Notes: generated by a model not told the origin, from the letters alone. Counted from the stretch's first letter, positions 53,837 through 62,801 are shown. The stretch: DNA of 64,000 nucleotides from an uncultured Mogibacterium sp. (GCF_938041965.1 NZ_CALISE010000020.1:124001-188000), one strand, 5' to 3'. Numbers and translations are program-made.

Positions 53837-56488
53837 ATGGACAAATATAATATCACTGGTATGAGCTGTGCCGCTTGCCAGGCACATGTCGAAAAGGCGG
53901 TGAGTAAGGTTCCTGGGGTGGAATCGGTATCCGTAAGCTTACTGACCAACTCGATGGGCGTTGAGGGTAGTGCGAGCAGTGAAGCTATCGTAAAGGCTGT
54001 AGAGGATGCTGGATATGGTGCAGCTGTGCAAGGCGCAGAAGAGAGACAATCTTCTGCAAATTCTCTCGAAGATCAAGAGAAGGCTCTCGAGGATAAGGAA
54101 AGCCCTGTCCTGAAGCGAAGGCTTGTAACATCGGTGGTGTTCCTGTTGGTGCTAATGTATTTCTCGATGGGACACACCATGTTTCATCTGCCACTTCCAA
54201 AATTTCTAGATGGAAATCACATCGGGATCACGGTTATACAGATGGTTCTGGCGGCAATAGTTATGTTTATCAACAAGAAGTTTTTTGTCAGCGGATGGAA
54301 GAGCGTGCGCTCAGGTGCGCCAAGCATGGATACATTGGTTGCGATGGGGTCTATGACATCGTTCCTCTGGAGCTTCTACATACTGATGCAGATGACTAGA
54401 AGCGTGACAGATGGCGATACCAAGGCTGTGATGGCAGGCATGCACAACCTGTATTTTGAGTCAGCTGCTATGATAGTTACTCTTATTACTGTTGGGAAGC
54501 TCCTTGAAGCTCTTTCGAAGGGTAGAACAACTGATGCGCTAAAGAGCCTGATGAAACTCGCCCCTAAGACTGCGGTTATAGAGCGTGATGGCGAGGAGAC
54601 CTTAGTTCAGATTACTGAAGTTAAGGCGGGTGATGTTTTCGTCGTTAGGCCTGGTGAGAGTATCCCTGTGGATGGAGTGATAATCGAAGGCGGAACAGCG
54701 ATAGATGAATCCGCGCTGACAGGAGAAAGCGTTCCAGTCGATAAGTCGATTGGTGACGAAGTTTCGGCAGCTACGATTAATAGAACTGGATTTATAAGAG
54801 CCAAGGCTACACGTGTAGGGGAAGATACAACTCTATCACAGATTATCAAGATGGTCAGTGATGCAGCAGCTACCAAGGCCCCTATTGCCAAGATAGCTGA
54901 CAGGGTATCAGGAGTGTTCGTTCCGGTAGTCATCATAATCGCTGTAATCGTGACGCTGATCTGGATATTTGTCGGTCAGCCATTCGGATATGCGCTTGCT
55001 AGAGGTATCGCTGTGCTAGTTGTAAGCTGTCCTTGCGCACTTGGCCTGGCAACTCCAGTAGCTATCATGGTCGGAAGCGGTCTTGGTGCTAAAAACGGAA
55101 TACTGTTCAAGACTGCTAGTTCCCTAGAGGAGACGGGAAGGGTTCAGATTGTAGCTCTCGACAAGACGGGGACGATTACTAAGGGCGAGCCCACCGTTAC
55201 GGATATTAAGCCTGCAGATGGAGTTACGGCAGTTCAGCTGCTCAATATCGCTAATGCTCTCGAAGCTAGAAGCGAGCACCCTTTTGCACTTGCTATTACT
55301 AGATACTTCGAAGAGAAAAGAGAAGATCTTAAGCTCTCAGATATCGAGATTGAAGCCTTTGAAGCGATATCAGGAAAGGGTATCCAGGCTAAGCTAGTAG
55401 GGGCTGAATCCAAAGGCGACTTATATGCAGGAAGTGTAAAATACATATCTGAGCTTGTAGAAGTAGCTGATGATATCAAGACTGAAGCAGATTCGCTAGC
55501 GGCACAGGGTAAGACACCTCTTTTATTTGCCGGCGGCGGAAAGCTGATTGGTATGATAGCCGTTGCAGATACAGTTAAAGACGATAGCAGAAGTGCAATC
55601 GCTGAGATGAAGAGGCAGGGTCTTAAAGTCGTTATGATTACAGGTGATAATGAGAGAACTGCACGTGCAATCGGCGATCAAGCTGGCATTGACTATGTTG
55701 CATCAGGCGTTCTTCCAGATGGAAAAGAAAATCTGACAAAGGAACTCGGAAAGCTCGGCAAGGTTGCTATGGTCGGAGACGGAATAAACGATGCTCCTGC
55801 TCTCATAAGGGCAGATGTAGGAATTGCAATCGGGGCTGGTGCTGATGTAGCGGTCGATGCTGCAGATGTAGTGCTTATGAACAGCAGACTATCGGATGTC
55901 TCTGGAGCGATAAGACTCAGCAGGGCTACGCTTAGAAACATACATGAAAATCTATTCTGGGCATTTTTCTATAATATCCTTCTAATTCCGCTTGCTGCAG
56001 GTGTTTATGTACACTTCATGAAGGGCTGGTCTATGAATCCTATGTGGGGAGCCGCCGCTATGAGTATCTCTAGCTTCTGCGTATGCATGAATGCACTCAG
56101 ATTAAATCTGTTCAAGGTTTACAATGCAAATGTGGATAGGCACGGCAAAGGCGAGGTTAGTGAAACAAAATTGAATTCGCTAATTGCGAAAGTTACGGGA
56201 AACGAAGAAAGCTTCGATGAGCCGGGGCAAAACGAAACAAATAATTTGCATGAAGATAATTTAAAGGAGGGCAAAGTTATGACAAAAACTATGAAAATCG
56301 AAGGTATGATGTGCGGACACTGCGAAGCCACTGTAAAGAAAGCGCTTGAAGCTATCGATGGTGTAAATTCAGCTGAGGTTAGCCATGAAGCAGGAACAGC
56401 TGTAGTTGAGCTATCAGAAGGCGTACAGGACGAAGTTCTGAAGAAAGCTGTGGAAGATAAAGATTATAAAGTTATATCTATTGCATAG
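53837..56488 (+). CDS. copA: Copper-exporting P-type ATPase with N- and C-terminal metal domains
   Basis: An 883-residue P1B-ATPase pumping Cu(I) out of the cell. Order: N-terminal metal domain GMSCAACQAHVEKAV (CxxC about 11-14), eight membrane helices, A-domain TGE motif DESALTGESVPVDK, the CPC motif SCPCALGLATP, phosphorylation motif DKTGTITKG, SEHPFALAI, and GDGINDAPAL. Uniquely the C-terminus adds a second metal domain KTMKIEGMMCGHCEATVKKA (CxxC) after an Asn/Glu-rich linker. An in-frame ATG at 56279 behind a strong SD makes this domain a possible separate CopZ (see that entry). The upstream csoR controls it. Confidence 0.96.
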   Translation: MDKYNITGMSCAACQAHVEKAVSKVPGVESVSVSLLTNSMGVEGSASSEAIVKAVEDAGYGAAVQGAEERQSSANSLEDQEKALEDKESPVLKRRLVTSVVFLLVLMYFSMGHTMFHLPLPKFLDGNHIGITVIQMVLAAIVMFINKKFFVSGWKSVRSGAPSMDTLVAMGSMTSFLWSFYILMQMTRSVTDGDTKAVMAGMHNLYFESAAMIVTLITVGKLLEALSKGRTTDALKSLMKLAPKTAVIERDGEETLVQITEVKAGDVFVVRPGESIPVDGVIIEGGTAIDESALTGESVPVDKSIGDEVSAATINRTGFIRAKATRVGEDTTLSQIIKMVSDAAATKAPIAKIADRVSGVFVPVVIIIAVIVTLIWIFVGQPFGYALARGIAVLVVSCPCALGLATPVAIMVGSGLGAKNGILFKTASSLEETGRVQIVALDKTGTITKGEPTVTDIKPADGVTAVQLLNIANALEARSEHPFALAITRYFEEKREDLKLSDIEIEAFEAISGKGIQAKLVGAESKGDLYAGSVKYISELVEVADDIKTEADSLAAQGKTPLLFAGGGKLIGMIAVADTVKDDSRSAIAEMKRQGLKVVMITGDNERTARAIGDQAGIDYVASGVLPDGKENLTKELGKLGKVAMVGDGINDAPALIRADVGIAIGAGADVAVDAADVVLMNSRLSDVSGAIRLSRATLRNIHENLFWAFFYNILLIPLAAGVYVHFMKGWSMNPMWGAAAMSISSFCVCMNALRLNLFKVYNANVDRHGKGEVSETKLNSLIAKVTGNEESFDEPGQNETNNLHEDNLKEGKVMTKTMKIEGMMCGHCEATVKKALEAIDGVNSAEVSHEAGTAVVELSEGVQDEVLKKAVEDKDYKVISIA
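56279..56488 (+). CDS. copZ: Internal start: CopZ-like copper chaperone made from the copA 3' end
   Basis: Inside copA, in the same frame, AAAGGAGGG (56263-56271) stands 7 bp before ATG 56279. The product from there is 69 residues, MTKTMKIEGMMCGHCEATVK onward, which is exactly a complete heavy-metal-associated domain of the CopZ type. Other possibility: the motif is simply part of the fused protein and the SD a coincidence, but the match in position, spacing and domain boundary is strong. A free chaperone would deliver Cu(I) to the pump. Confidence 0.62.
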   Translation: MTKTMKIEGMMCGHCEATVKKALEAIDGVNSAEVSHEAGTAVVELSEGVQDEVLKKAVEDKDYKVISIA

Positions 56489-56561
56489 CAAAATGGTATG
56501 TTACAATTACCTTGTACACGGCTTAAGCCGTTAAGCATTAAAGGTAAGAGGAGAGGTAATT

Positions 56562-57752
56562 ATGATCGCAAAAAGTATGGAACCCTTCCTAGCGGGCAGC
56601 TCAGTTATCAGAGCTATGTTCGAAGAGGGTAAGAAGATGGCAAAGGTATACGGACCAGAGAATGTTTACGACTTCAGTGTTGGAAACCCTGGACTACACC
56701 CACCAAAGGAGTATAGAGAAGCTATCAACTACGTTAACAACGAGATGGATCCGCATCTAGTTCACGGCTACATGCCTAATGCTGGTTTCGAGTCCACTAG
56801 AACAGCGGTAGCTGATAATCTCAATAAGAGATTTGGATCAAACTTCACTTTTGAAAATATCATCATGACAGTTGGAGCAGGATCTTCGATTAACGTAATC
56901 ATGAAGACTATCTTTGACCCAGGTGATAAGCAGGTAGTATTTGCACCATACTTCGTTGAGTATGCAAACTGGGCTAGCAACTATCATGCAGAAACAGTAG
57001 TTGTACCTCCAAATGAAGCAAATGGATTCGAGCCAGATCCAGAGGCGCTCAAGAAGGCTCTTGATCCAAAGGTTAAGGTAGTAATCATCAACAACCCTAA
57101 CAATCCAACAGGAGCAATCTATTCGCGTGAGACTCTCGAGAAGATCGCAGAGGTCCTAAAGGAAGCTGAGAAGGAATATGGACACCCTATCTATATCATC
57201 ACTGACGAGCCATACAGAGAGCTAGTTTATGTAGATAAGGAAATCGTGTTCATCCCAGATCTATACGACAACACAATCATCGCGTACTCATGGTCGAAGT
57301 CACTTTCAATTCCTGGAGATAGACTTGGATACCTTGCTGTATCTCCAAAGTCTGACAACGTTGAGGAGTTTATGGCAGCAGCAACCGTTGCTAACCGTAT
57401 TTCAGGAGACACTAATGCTCCTTCAATCATTCAGCTAGCAGTTGAAAGATGCCTGGATGCACAGGTTGATATCCCATATTACAAGAAGAACGCTGAAGAT
57501 CTGTACAAGATCGTAACAGATGCTGGATTCACAGCAGTTGTTCCTCAGGGTGCTTTCTACCTATGGGTAAAATCACCAGTTGCTGATGAAAAGGAACTCG
57601 TAGCTGCTGCTAAGGAGGAGAGAATTCTCGCAGTGCCTGGAAGCGCATTTGCTTGCCCTGGATATATCAGACTTTCGTTCTGTATCTCTAATGAGACTAT
57701 TCAGAGATCAGCTGAGTCGTTTGCTAAGCTAGGTAAGAAGTATTTCGGATAA
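56562..57752 (+). CDS. Pyridoxal-phosphate-dependent aminotransferase, class I
   Basis: A 396-residue fold-type I aminotransferase (aspartate-aminotransferase-like). FSVGNPGLHPPKEYREAINY in the N-terminal part, MTVGAGSSINVIMKT (about 109-123), VVIINNPNNPTGAIYSRETL (about 183, substrate loop), ITDEPYRELVY (about 222) and AYSWSKSLSIPGDRLGYLA with the PLP Lys (about 247), then a C-terminal Arg in RLSFCISNE. These suggest a general amino-acid aminotransferase. AGGAGAGG precedes the ATG. Length is standard. Confidence 0.94.
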   Translation: MIAKSMEPFLAGSSVIRAMFEEGKKMAKVYGPENVYDFSVGNPGLHPPKEYREAINYVNNEMDPHLVHGYMPNAGFESTRTAVADNLNKRFGSNFTFENIIMTVGAGSSINVIMKTIFDPGDKQVVFAPYFVEYANWASNYHAETVVVPPNEANGFEPDPEALKKALDPKVKVVIINNPNNPTGAIYSRETLEKIAEVLKEAEKEYGHPIYIITDEPYRELVYVDKEIVFIPDLYDNTIIAYSWSKSLSIPGDRLGYLAVSPKSDNVEEFMAAATVANRISGDTNAPSIIQLAVERCLDAQVDIPYYKKNAEDLYKIVTDAGFTAVVPQGAFYLWVKSPVADEKELVAAAKEERILAVPGSAFACPGYIRLSFCISNETIQRSAESFAKLGKKYFG

Positions 57753-57830
57753 GCTGCTATGAGTGATGAGTAATAGTGCTGCGTCTCTAGAGAGGCATGC
57801 ATTATAGACTAAAACTTCAGAATTGTGATA

Positions 57831-57874
57831 AAATAAGCGTGTGAGAATATTTCTCACACGCTTATTGTTTTTAC
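57831..57874 (+). terminator. Terminator between aminotransferase and luxS
   Basis: AATAAGCGTGTGAGAA-TA-TTTCTCACACGCTTATT forms a long near-perfect stem and TGTTTTT follows. It ends 15 bp before luxS, so it could also act as a leader structure for luxS. Confidence 0.8.
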
Positions 57875-57888
57875 GAAGAGAGGATAAG

Positions 57889-58356
57889 ATGGAGAGGATT
57901 GCGAGTTTTAACGTGAACCATGATACCCTTGAGAAGGGCATGTATATATCGAGGATAGATGGAGATGTAGTGACCTATGATATAAGGATGAAAAAACCGA
58001 ACATGGGTGACTATGTTTCAAATGAGGCGCTTCATACATTCGAACATCTATTTGCAACCTACGCGAGGAACAGCGAGATTTCCGATAAAGTCATATATAT
58101 TGGACCTATGGGATGTAGGACTGGTTTTTACTTACTGATGAGAGATATAGCTACCAGGCAGCAAGCGATAGATCTAGCGAGAGAGTCGTTTAAGTTCATA
58201 TCAGAGTATAAAGGTGAGATCCCGGGGGCTGCAAGGAGTGAATGCGGAAACAGTGAAGAGCACGATCTCGAGGCGGCGAGAGCTGTTGCGATAGATATGG
58301 TAGGGGTTTTGAAGGACTGGAATGAGGAGAAGCTTGATTATGACTATGAAGGATAG
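57889..58356 (+). CDS. luxS: S-ribosylhomocysteine lyase LuxS
   Basis: LuxS splits S-ribosylhomocysteine to homocysteine and DPD, the precursor of AI-2. The 155-residue protein has the zinc ligands in ALHTFEHLFATYAR (H54, E57, H58 region) and the C-terminal AARSECGNSEEHDLEAARAV (Cys ligand), and the catalytic Cys in IGPMGCRTGFYLLMRD. Start at ATG 57889 (MERIASFN, preceded by GAGAGGA), not at 57841. The mtnN start overlaps its stop codon by 17 bp, so both are one transcriptional unit. Confidence 0.97.
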   Translation: MERIASFNVNHDTLEKGMYISRIDGDVVTYDIRMKKPNMGDYVSNEALHTFEHLFATYARNSEISDKVIYIGPMGCRTGFYLLMRDIATRQQAIDLARESFKFISEYKGEIPGAARSECGNSEEHDLEAARAVAIDMVGVLKDWNEEKLDYDYEG

Positions 58357-59134
58357 GAGTATAGGTGCGGCATTCTGTGATGCAGCTGCGGTAATTGGTG
58401 GCAATGATAGACTAGGAATAGTCTGTGCTATGGATGTCGAGATGCAGGACCTGCTGGAGCAGATGAGGGGAGTTTCGGCTGAAGAAGTTTACGGCTTTAA
58501 ATTCTATGAAGGCATGCTAGAACAGACTCAAGTGGTTTTAGTGAGATGCGGAATCGGAAAAGTTAACGCTGCGAGGGGCACTCAGCTGATGATAGATAAG
58601 TATAGACCGAGCTACATAATCAACAGTGGGGTAGCTGGCGCACTAAGTAGAGAGCTAAGACCAATGGATATCGTTGTTGGGAAGGATTTTATCCAGCACG
58701 ACTTCGACCTAAGCCCAATCGGCTATGCGAAGGGCTGCCTAGCAACAGGAGATAGATCAAAGCCGACAATCACGCAAGCAGACGGTACTATGGTGAAATT
58801 ACTTACTGACGTATCTGAAGTGGTTGCTAGAGAGCATGAGGAGGCTGGCAAGGTGCTTGTGGGCAGAATCGTGAGTGGCGACCAGTTCATCAATAGTCCG
58901 GAGGTTAAGGCGGAACTGAGGGATGATTTCGGCGGAGATGCTGCTGAGATGGAGGGAGCGGTTTTAGCATATGTTGCAAGCTGTGCTAACGTACCTTGTG
59001 CAGTACTAAGAGTAATTTCTGACATGGCAGATGGAACTAACAATGAGTCATATGATGAATTCGAGAAGAAAGCCTCAAAGCTATCTGCAGAGATAATAAT
59101 AGAGCTGGCTAAGCTAGCACCATTAAATCGCTAA
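58340..59134 (+). CDS. mtnN: 5'-methylthioadenosine/S-adenosylhomocysteine nucleosidase
   Basis: MtnN cleaves SAH and MTA to adenine and the thio-ribose, giving LuxS its substrate. The 264-residue product has NDRLGIVCAMDVEMQDLLE, IGKVNAARGTQLMIDKY, INSGVAGAL, and the catalytic region DAAEMEGAVLAYVASCAN (Glu) and VISDMAD (Asp). About 30 extra N-terminal residues precede the usual family start (near residue 30). ATG 58340 is taken because GAGGAGA is 9 bp upstream. It overlaps luxS by 17 bp, a gene order that differs from the more common mtnN-first arrangement. Confidence 0.94.
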   Translation: MTMKDRSIGAAFCDAAAVIGGNDRLGIVCAMDVEMQDLLEQMRGVSAEEVYGFKFYEGMLEQTQVVLVRCGIGKVNAARGTQLMIDKYRPSYIINSGVAGALSRELRPMDIVVGKDFIQHDFDLSPIGYAKGCLATGDRSKPTITQADGTMVKLLTDVSEVVAREHEEAGKVLVGRIVSGDQFINSPEVKAELRDDFGGDAAEMEGAVLAYVASCANVPCAVLRVISDMADGTNNESYDEFEKKASKLSAEIIIELAKLAPLNR

Positions 59135-59233
59135 ACTATCCGACTCAACTAACTGAAATGATTTTTATTATATCTGCTTGAATAATGATATCGTATTCAG
59201 AATGATTTGGTGAAGCTTTAAATACTGGTAATA

Positions 59234-59265
59234 AGAGCAGTGATTCCGCGGAGTTGCTGCTTTTT
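59234..59265 (+). terminator. luxS-mtnN terminator
   Basis: AGCAGTGATTCC and GGAGTTGCTGCT pair with G-U pairs around GC; TTTTT follows. Confidence 0.75.
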
Positions 59266-59340
59266 ATCATTTTTTGAAAGTCGTATAATCAGAATTATTT
59301 GAAGCATCATAAGTATGAAAACAAAAACATGATTTTGCAG

Positions 59341-59369
59341 TTGACAAAGCACATGGATATGAATATAAT
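59341..59369 (+). promoter_or_regulatory. cysK promoter
   Basis: TTGACA (59341-59346) and TATAAT (59364-59369) with a 17-bp spacer, both consensus. This leaves a leader of about 140 nt before cysK. Confidence 0.8.
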
Positions 59370-59373
59370 CTAC

Positions 59374-59396
59374 TTAACTACCAAGTAAGTAGTTAA
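59374..59396 (+). promoter_or_regulatory. Candidate Rrf2 (CymR/IscR-like) operator at cysK
   Basis: TTAACTAC-CAAGTAA-GTAGTTAA is a perfect 8-bp inverted repeat starting 4 bp after the -10. An Rrf2 regulator gene follows cysK, so feedback repression is plausible. Confidence 0.6.
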
Positions 59397-59456
59397 TAAA
59401 GCGAGCCTAGACGGTGTTGCTTTGTTAGATGAAGATTTTGACTAGAGAAGAATATC

Positions 59457-59489
59457 GATTGATGACAAGACTTGTTATTGATCTTTTTT
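59457..59489 (+). promoter_or_regulatory. Terminator-like hairpin in the cysK leader
   Basis: GATTGATGACAAG pairs with CTTGTTATTGATC (G-U pairs), followed by TTTTTT, ending 25 nt before the cysK start. It is shaped like an attenuator. No T-box antiterminator core was seen. Confidence 0.55.
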
Positions 59490-59514
59490 GAGAAACTGAA
59501 AGGAAGGTTACATC

Positions 59515-60447
59515 ATGGCTAATATTTATACATCTGCTGATCAGCTAATCGGCAAGACACCACTTCTTGAACTTACAAGAATCGAAGAAGAGCTTGGACT
59601 TAAGGCAAAGGTTCTCGCTAAGCTCGAGTATTTTAACCCAGCTGGTTCTGTTAAGGATAGAATCGCTAAGAGAATGATTGAGGATGCAGAGGCAAGTGGC
59701 AAGCTAAAGCCAGGTGCAACCATTATCGAACCAACATCGGGTAATACAGGTATTGGACTCGCTGCTGTAGCTGCAGCTAAGGGTTATAGAACTATAATCG
59801 TGATGCCTGAGACCATGTCTGTAGAGAGAAGACAGCTTATGAGGGCATACGGTGCAGAGCTTGTTCTGACCGAAGGAACAAAGGGTATGAAGGGAGCTAT
59901 CGCTAAGGCTGAGGAGATTGCAGCTGAGACAGAGAATAGCTATATCCCAGGGCAGTTCGTAAATCCATCTAATCCTGCAGCTCATAGGGATACTACTGGT
60001 CCTGAAATCTGGGAAGACACAGATGGAAAGGTTGATTACTTTGTAGCTGGAGTAGGAACTGGTGGTACCGTAACAGGAGTTGGAGAGTATCTAAAGTCTA
60101 AGAACAGCGATGTAAAGGTTGTTGCTGTTGAGCCTGAGGCATCTCAGACTCTCGCAAAGGGTGAAGCTGCACCTCACAAGATTCAGGGAATCGGCGCTGG
60201 ATTTGTACCTGAAACCCTTAACACGCATATATATGACGAGATAATTCCTGTTACTAATGAGGATGCTTTTGAGACTGGCAGATTATTAGGACACAAGCAG
60301 GGTGTGCTTGTAGGAATTTCTTCTGGTGCGGCATTATGGGCTGCTATCGAGCTTGCTAAGAAGCCAGAAAATGAAGGTAAGAACATCGTAGTTCTATTAC
60401 CTGATACAGGCGATAGATATCTATCGACACCGCTATTTCAGGAATAA
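59515..60447 (+). CDS. cysK: Cysteine synthase A (O-acetylserine sulfhydrylase)
   Basis: CysK makes cysteine from O-acetylserine and sulfide using PLP. The 310-residue product shows [20 protein letters not shown] with the PLP Lys (about 44), [20 protein letters not shown], the [10 protein letters not shown] phosphate loop ([14 protein letters not shown], about 179) and [18 protein letters not shown]. The start follows AAGGAAGG. The luxS-mtnN pair upstream gives homocysteine and the Rrf2 gene downstream may regulate it. Length is standard. Confidence 0.97.
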   Translation: MANIYTSADQLIGKTPLLELTRIEEELGLKAKVLAKLEYFNPAGSVKDRIAKRMIEDAEASGKLKPGATIIEPTSGNTGIGLAAVAAAKGYRTIIVMPETMSVERRQLMRAYGAELVLTEGTKGMKGAIAKAEEIAAETENSYIPGQFVNPSNPAAHRDTTGPEIWEDTDGKVDYFVAGVGTGGTVTGVGEYLKSKNSDVKVVAVEPEASQTLAKGEAAPHKIQGIGAGFVPETLNTHIYDEIIPVTNEDAFETGRLLGHKQGVLVGISSGAALWAAIELAKKPENEGKNIVVLLPDTGDRYLSTPLFQE

Positions 60448-60490
60448 TGGCTGATTGACATATCATTAATTATAAAGAAAATTATTATGG

Positions 60491-60525
60491 AAATGCGGGA
60501 CTAGACAAAATCGTCCCGCATTTTT
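60491..60525 (+). terminator. cysK terminator
   Basis: AAATGCGGGAC pairs with GTCCCGCATTT around an 11-base loop; TTTTT follows. Confidence 0.88.
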
Positions 60526-60590
60526 GCGTTTCATGTAAACTTAATGTAAAATATAATGGATATAATGGATTTAAAAAATAGGAGGAAACT

Positions 60591-61019
60591 GTGTTAGTCT
60601 CAACGAGAGGAAGATATGCCATAAGGGTGATGATCGATCTTGCCGAACATATGAATGGCAAATACATACCTATGAAGGAAATTGCCGATAGACAAGACGT
60701 GTCGCTTAAGTATATGACTAAAATCATGCAGGCTCTGACAAAATCTGGTATGCTCGATGGACAGCATGGCAAAGGCGGAGGATACAAGCTCAAGAGAGAT
60801 CCTGAGGAGTATCGCGTCGGCGATATACTTAGGTTAACGGAAGGTACGCTTGCTCCGGTCGCTTGTATAGATGAGACAGATTGCAAGTGTGACAGGTCCT
60901 TCGAGTGTCGGACAAGACCGATGTGGAATGAGCTTGACAAGCTGATTAGTGAATATTTAGATGGAATAACTATAGCTGATTTGATGGAGGGGGATACCGC
61001 AGATAACTACGTCATCTGA
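60591..61019 (+). CDS. Rrf2 family transcriptional regulator with Cys motif
   Basis: A 142-residue winged-helix regulator (GTG start, GGAGG 5 bp upstream). STRGRYAIRVMIDLAEHMNG and IPMKEIADRQDVSLKYMTKI match the Rrf2/IscR helix-turn-helix, and GKGGGYKLKRDPEEYRVGDI is the wing. The C-terminal ACIDETDCKCDRSFEC contains four Cys and the following RPMWNELD, resembling the IscR [2Fe-2S] ligand region. The target is probably the cysK promoter operator just upstream. Whether it senses Fe-S, cysteine or nothing is open. Confidence 0.91.
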   Translation: MLVSTRGRYAIRVMIDLAEHMNGKYIPMKEIADRQDVSLKYMTKIMQALTKSGMLDGQHGKGGGYKLKRDPEEYRVGDILRLTEGTLAPVACIDETDCKCDRSFECRTRPMWNELDKLISEYLDGITIADLMEGDTADNYVI

Positions 61020-61042
61020 TGTAGCGCGGAGTAACGCTTTAT

Positions 61043-61735
61043 ATGAACGCAATAATTTGTGATGACAACGCCAGAGAACGTGAGTGGTGCTACAAGGAGC
61101 TGCTCAAGAATAAAGGTAGCTTTGAAGACGGTTTGGAAGTGCTTGAGTATGAGTCAGGCAACGAACTGCTTTTTAAATATCCTGATTTAGAAATAGGGAT
61201 AGATATCGTATTCCTGGACATCATGATGCCGGGGCCAGACGGCATAACGGTAGCAAAGAAGCTACGCGAGATGAACTATGGTGGAGAGATTGTTTTCTTT
61301 ACAGGTACTATAGACTATGCTGTTAATGGGTATGACTATGAAGCACTCGCATATCTGATAAAAGGAAAGACTTCATCCGAGAGGTTTAGCGAGGTAATCA
61401 GACATTTTCTCATTCGCAAGGGAGAGAGAAGCGGTGAAGTTATCATTCTTAGATGCGCTGGAGAGACAAGGGTAATCAACCTATCGGCGATTAAATATTT
61501 CGAGGTATACAAAAGGCTTACAACAGTGTATTACGGTGATTCAAAATTCAGTTTTTATTCACCTTTAGCTAAGCTCAGCGAAGAGCTTGAAGGAAAGAAC
61601 TTCGTTCGTATACATAGAGCGTATCTTGTCAATGCTGATTATATTTCCAAGAAGACTATGAGAGATGTGACGCTTCGCGACGGAACAGTGCTTCCAGCGG
61701 GCAGAAACTATATCAAGAAGATAAAAGAAGATTAA
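61043..61735 (+). CDS. LytTR-type response regulator
   Basis: A 230-residue regulator. Its receiver (1-120) has the acidic pocket D7-D8, phosphoacceptor D59 in VFLDIMMP, and an AgrA-like switch (FFTGTID). The C-terminal LytTR domain (about 130-230) shows FEVYKRLTTVYY, FVRIHRAYLVNADYISKK and RDGTVLPAGRNYIKKIKE. No histidine kinase gene is adjacent; its partner must be elsewhere. A secreted-protein gene starts 4 bp after its stop, suggesting the two are one unit or that it regulates the latter. Confidence 0.94.
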   Translation: MNAIICDDNAREREWCYKELLKNKGSFEDGLEVLEYESGNELLFKYPDLEIGIDIVFLDIMMPGPDGITVAKKLREMNYGGEIVFFTGTIDYAVNGYDYEALAYLIKGKTSSERFSEVIRHFLIRKGERSGEVIILRCAGETRVINLSAIKYFEVYKRLTTVYYGDSKFSFYSPLAKLSEELEGKNFVRIHRAYLVNADYISKKTMRDVTLRDGTVLPAGRNYIKKIKED

Positions 61736-61739
61736 AAAG

Positions 61740-62777
61740 ATGTGTAATAATAGGAAATTGAACAAAAATAATAATAGTATGCGACGGCGAGCGTATAGCG
61801 TAGTGCGCATTTTGGTGATGTGCTTGATTCTGATGCTTTATAGCGTGAATGTTTTCGCACTTGAAGGTGATTCTGATAAGCCATTGGTCCTTGATGAAAA
61901 CGGATTGCTAGAGAACCGCGTAGAAGGTGAGACCGTTAATCCTGATGCTTATCTAGAACCTACAGGTGATAGAGCAAGCAATAACACGAATAACGAGCAT
62001 GTAATACATGTGACTAAGAACGGAGTTACCTACAATATAGGTTATGCTCTAAATAGCTCTACTATTTTACCAGAAGAAATAAGCGGTATGGATAGTGATC
62101 AAGCCCTGGAATACATTGCTAATAAAAGCATGACTTTCTATACAGACAGGAATGCTACGGTTATACCGGATATAGTATTTGGTAGGGACTACTTCGTAAG
62201 AGTCAATGGATTGACCCACGTGACCCCGGATACACTGCGAGGAAGCTATCGCCTAGAAATCGCCAACAACAGCGGCTTTAATAATGCGGCAACGACTACA
62301 GTTACCATTGGAAATAGCGGTAATGGCGGAAATGGTGGTAGCGGTGGAAACACTGGTGCAGGCAATGTGGATAGAACAAACGCAAATGGACATAGCGCTG
62401 CTGTAAACGCAGTTCAAAGCATAGCCAGAAAGATCTCTTCAGGTGCAAGGGATAGAGGTGCGAACAGAGCTGTATCAGCCGCAAGAGCTAATCAGGTAAA
62501 GCCAAACGCATCACTGGAATCAGGAGCTGCTGGCACAGCTAATAAAGCGAATAATTCGAATGAATCAAGCAGCTCAAGCTCAAGTGCAGCGGGGCACGGT
62601 TCTGGTAGTGCTGGAAATGGAGTGGCGTCAAATAGAGCAGTAGAAACTGTAGCAAATGCAGCGACTGCTGGGGCAGGAGCTGGGTCAGCTTGGCTTGCTG
62701 TCCTTATAATATCCGACATCAAACTGCTTCTATGGTATAAGAAGCTTAAAGAAGCCAAGAGGAAGTCAGTTCTATAA
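61740..62777 (+). CDS. Secreted/membrane-anchored low-complexity protein, unknown
   Basis: A 345-residue exported protein. The N-terminus (MCNNRKLNKNNNSMRRRAYS, then VVRILVMCLILMLYSVNVFA) is a long n-region plus signal segment; ATG 61779 (MRRRAYS) is an alternative start. The middle (about 75-180; VIHVTKNGVTYNIGYALNS) looks like a small beta-rich domain and the rest is Ser/Gly/Asn/Ala low complexity ending in a C-terminal membrane helix AWLAVLIISDIKLLLWYKKL and a basic tail. No LPxTG motif. Function unknown; gene order with a LytTR regulator hints at a regulated surface protein. Confidence 0.72.
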   Translation: MCNNRKLNKNNNSMRRRAYSVVRILVMCLILMLYSVNVFALEGDSDKPLVLDENGLLENRVEGETVNPDAYLEPTGDRASNNTNNEHVIHVTKNGVTYNIGYALNSSTILPEEISGMDSDQALEYIANKSMTFYTDRNATVIPDIVFGRDYFVRVNGLTHVTPDTLRGSYRLEIANNSGFNNAATTTVTIGNSGNGGNGGSGGNTGAGNVDRTNANGHSAAVNAVQSIARKISSGARDRGANRAVSAARANQVKPNASLESGAAGTANKANNSNESSSSSSSAAGHGSGSAGNGVASNRAVETVANAATAGAGAGSAWLAVLIISDIKLLLWYKKLKEAKRKSVL

Positions 62778-62801
62778 TGAGCGTCTGTAGGAGATGATTA
62801 G

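Noticed and set aside
57841..57888. Longer luxS start at 57841
   Set aside because: The extra residues come from the terminator stem and do not match LuxS; ATG 57889 with MERIASFN is the family start.
59370..59514. T-box or SAM riboswitch in the cysK leader
   Set aside because: No T-box antiterminator core (TGG-ACCGCG type) and no recognisable SAM aptamer were found; only an inverted repeat and a terminator-like stem.
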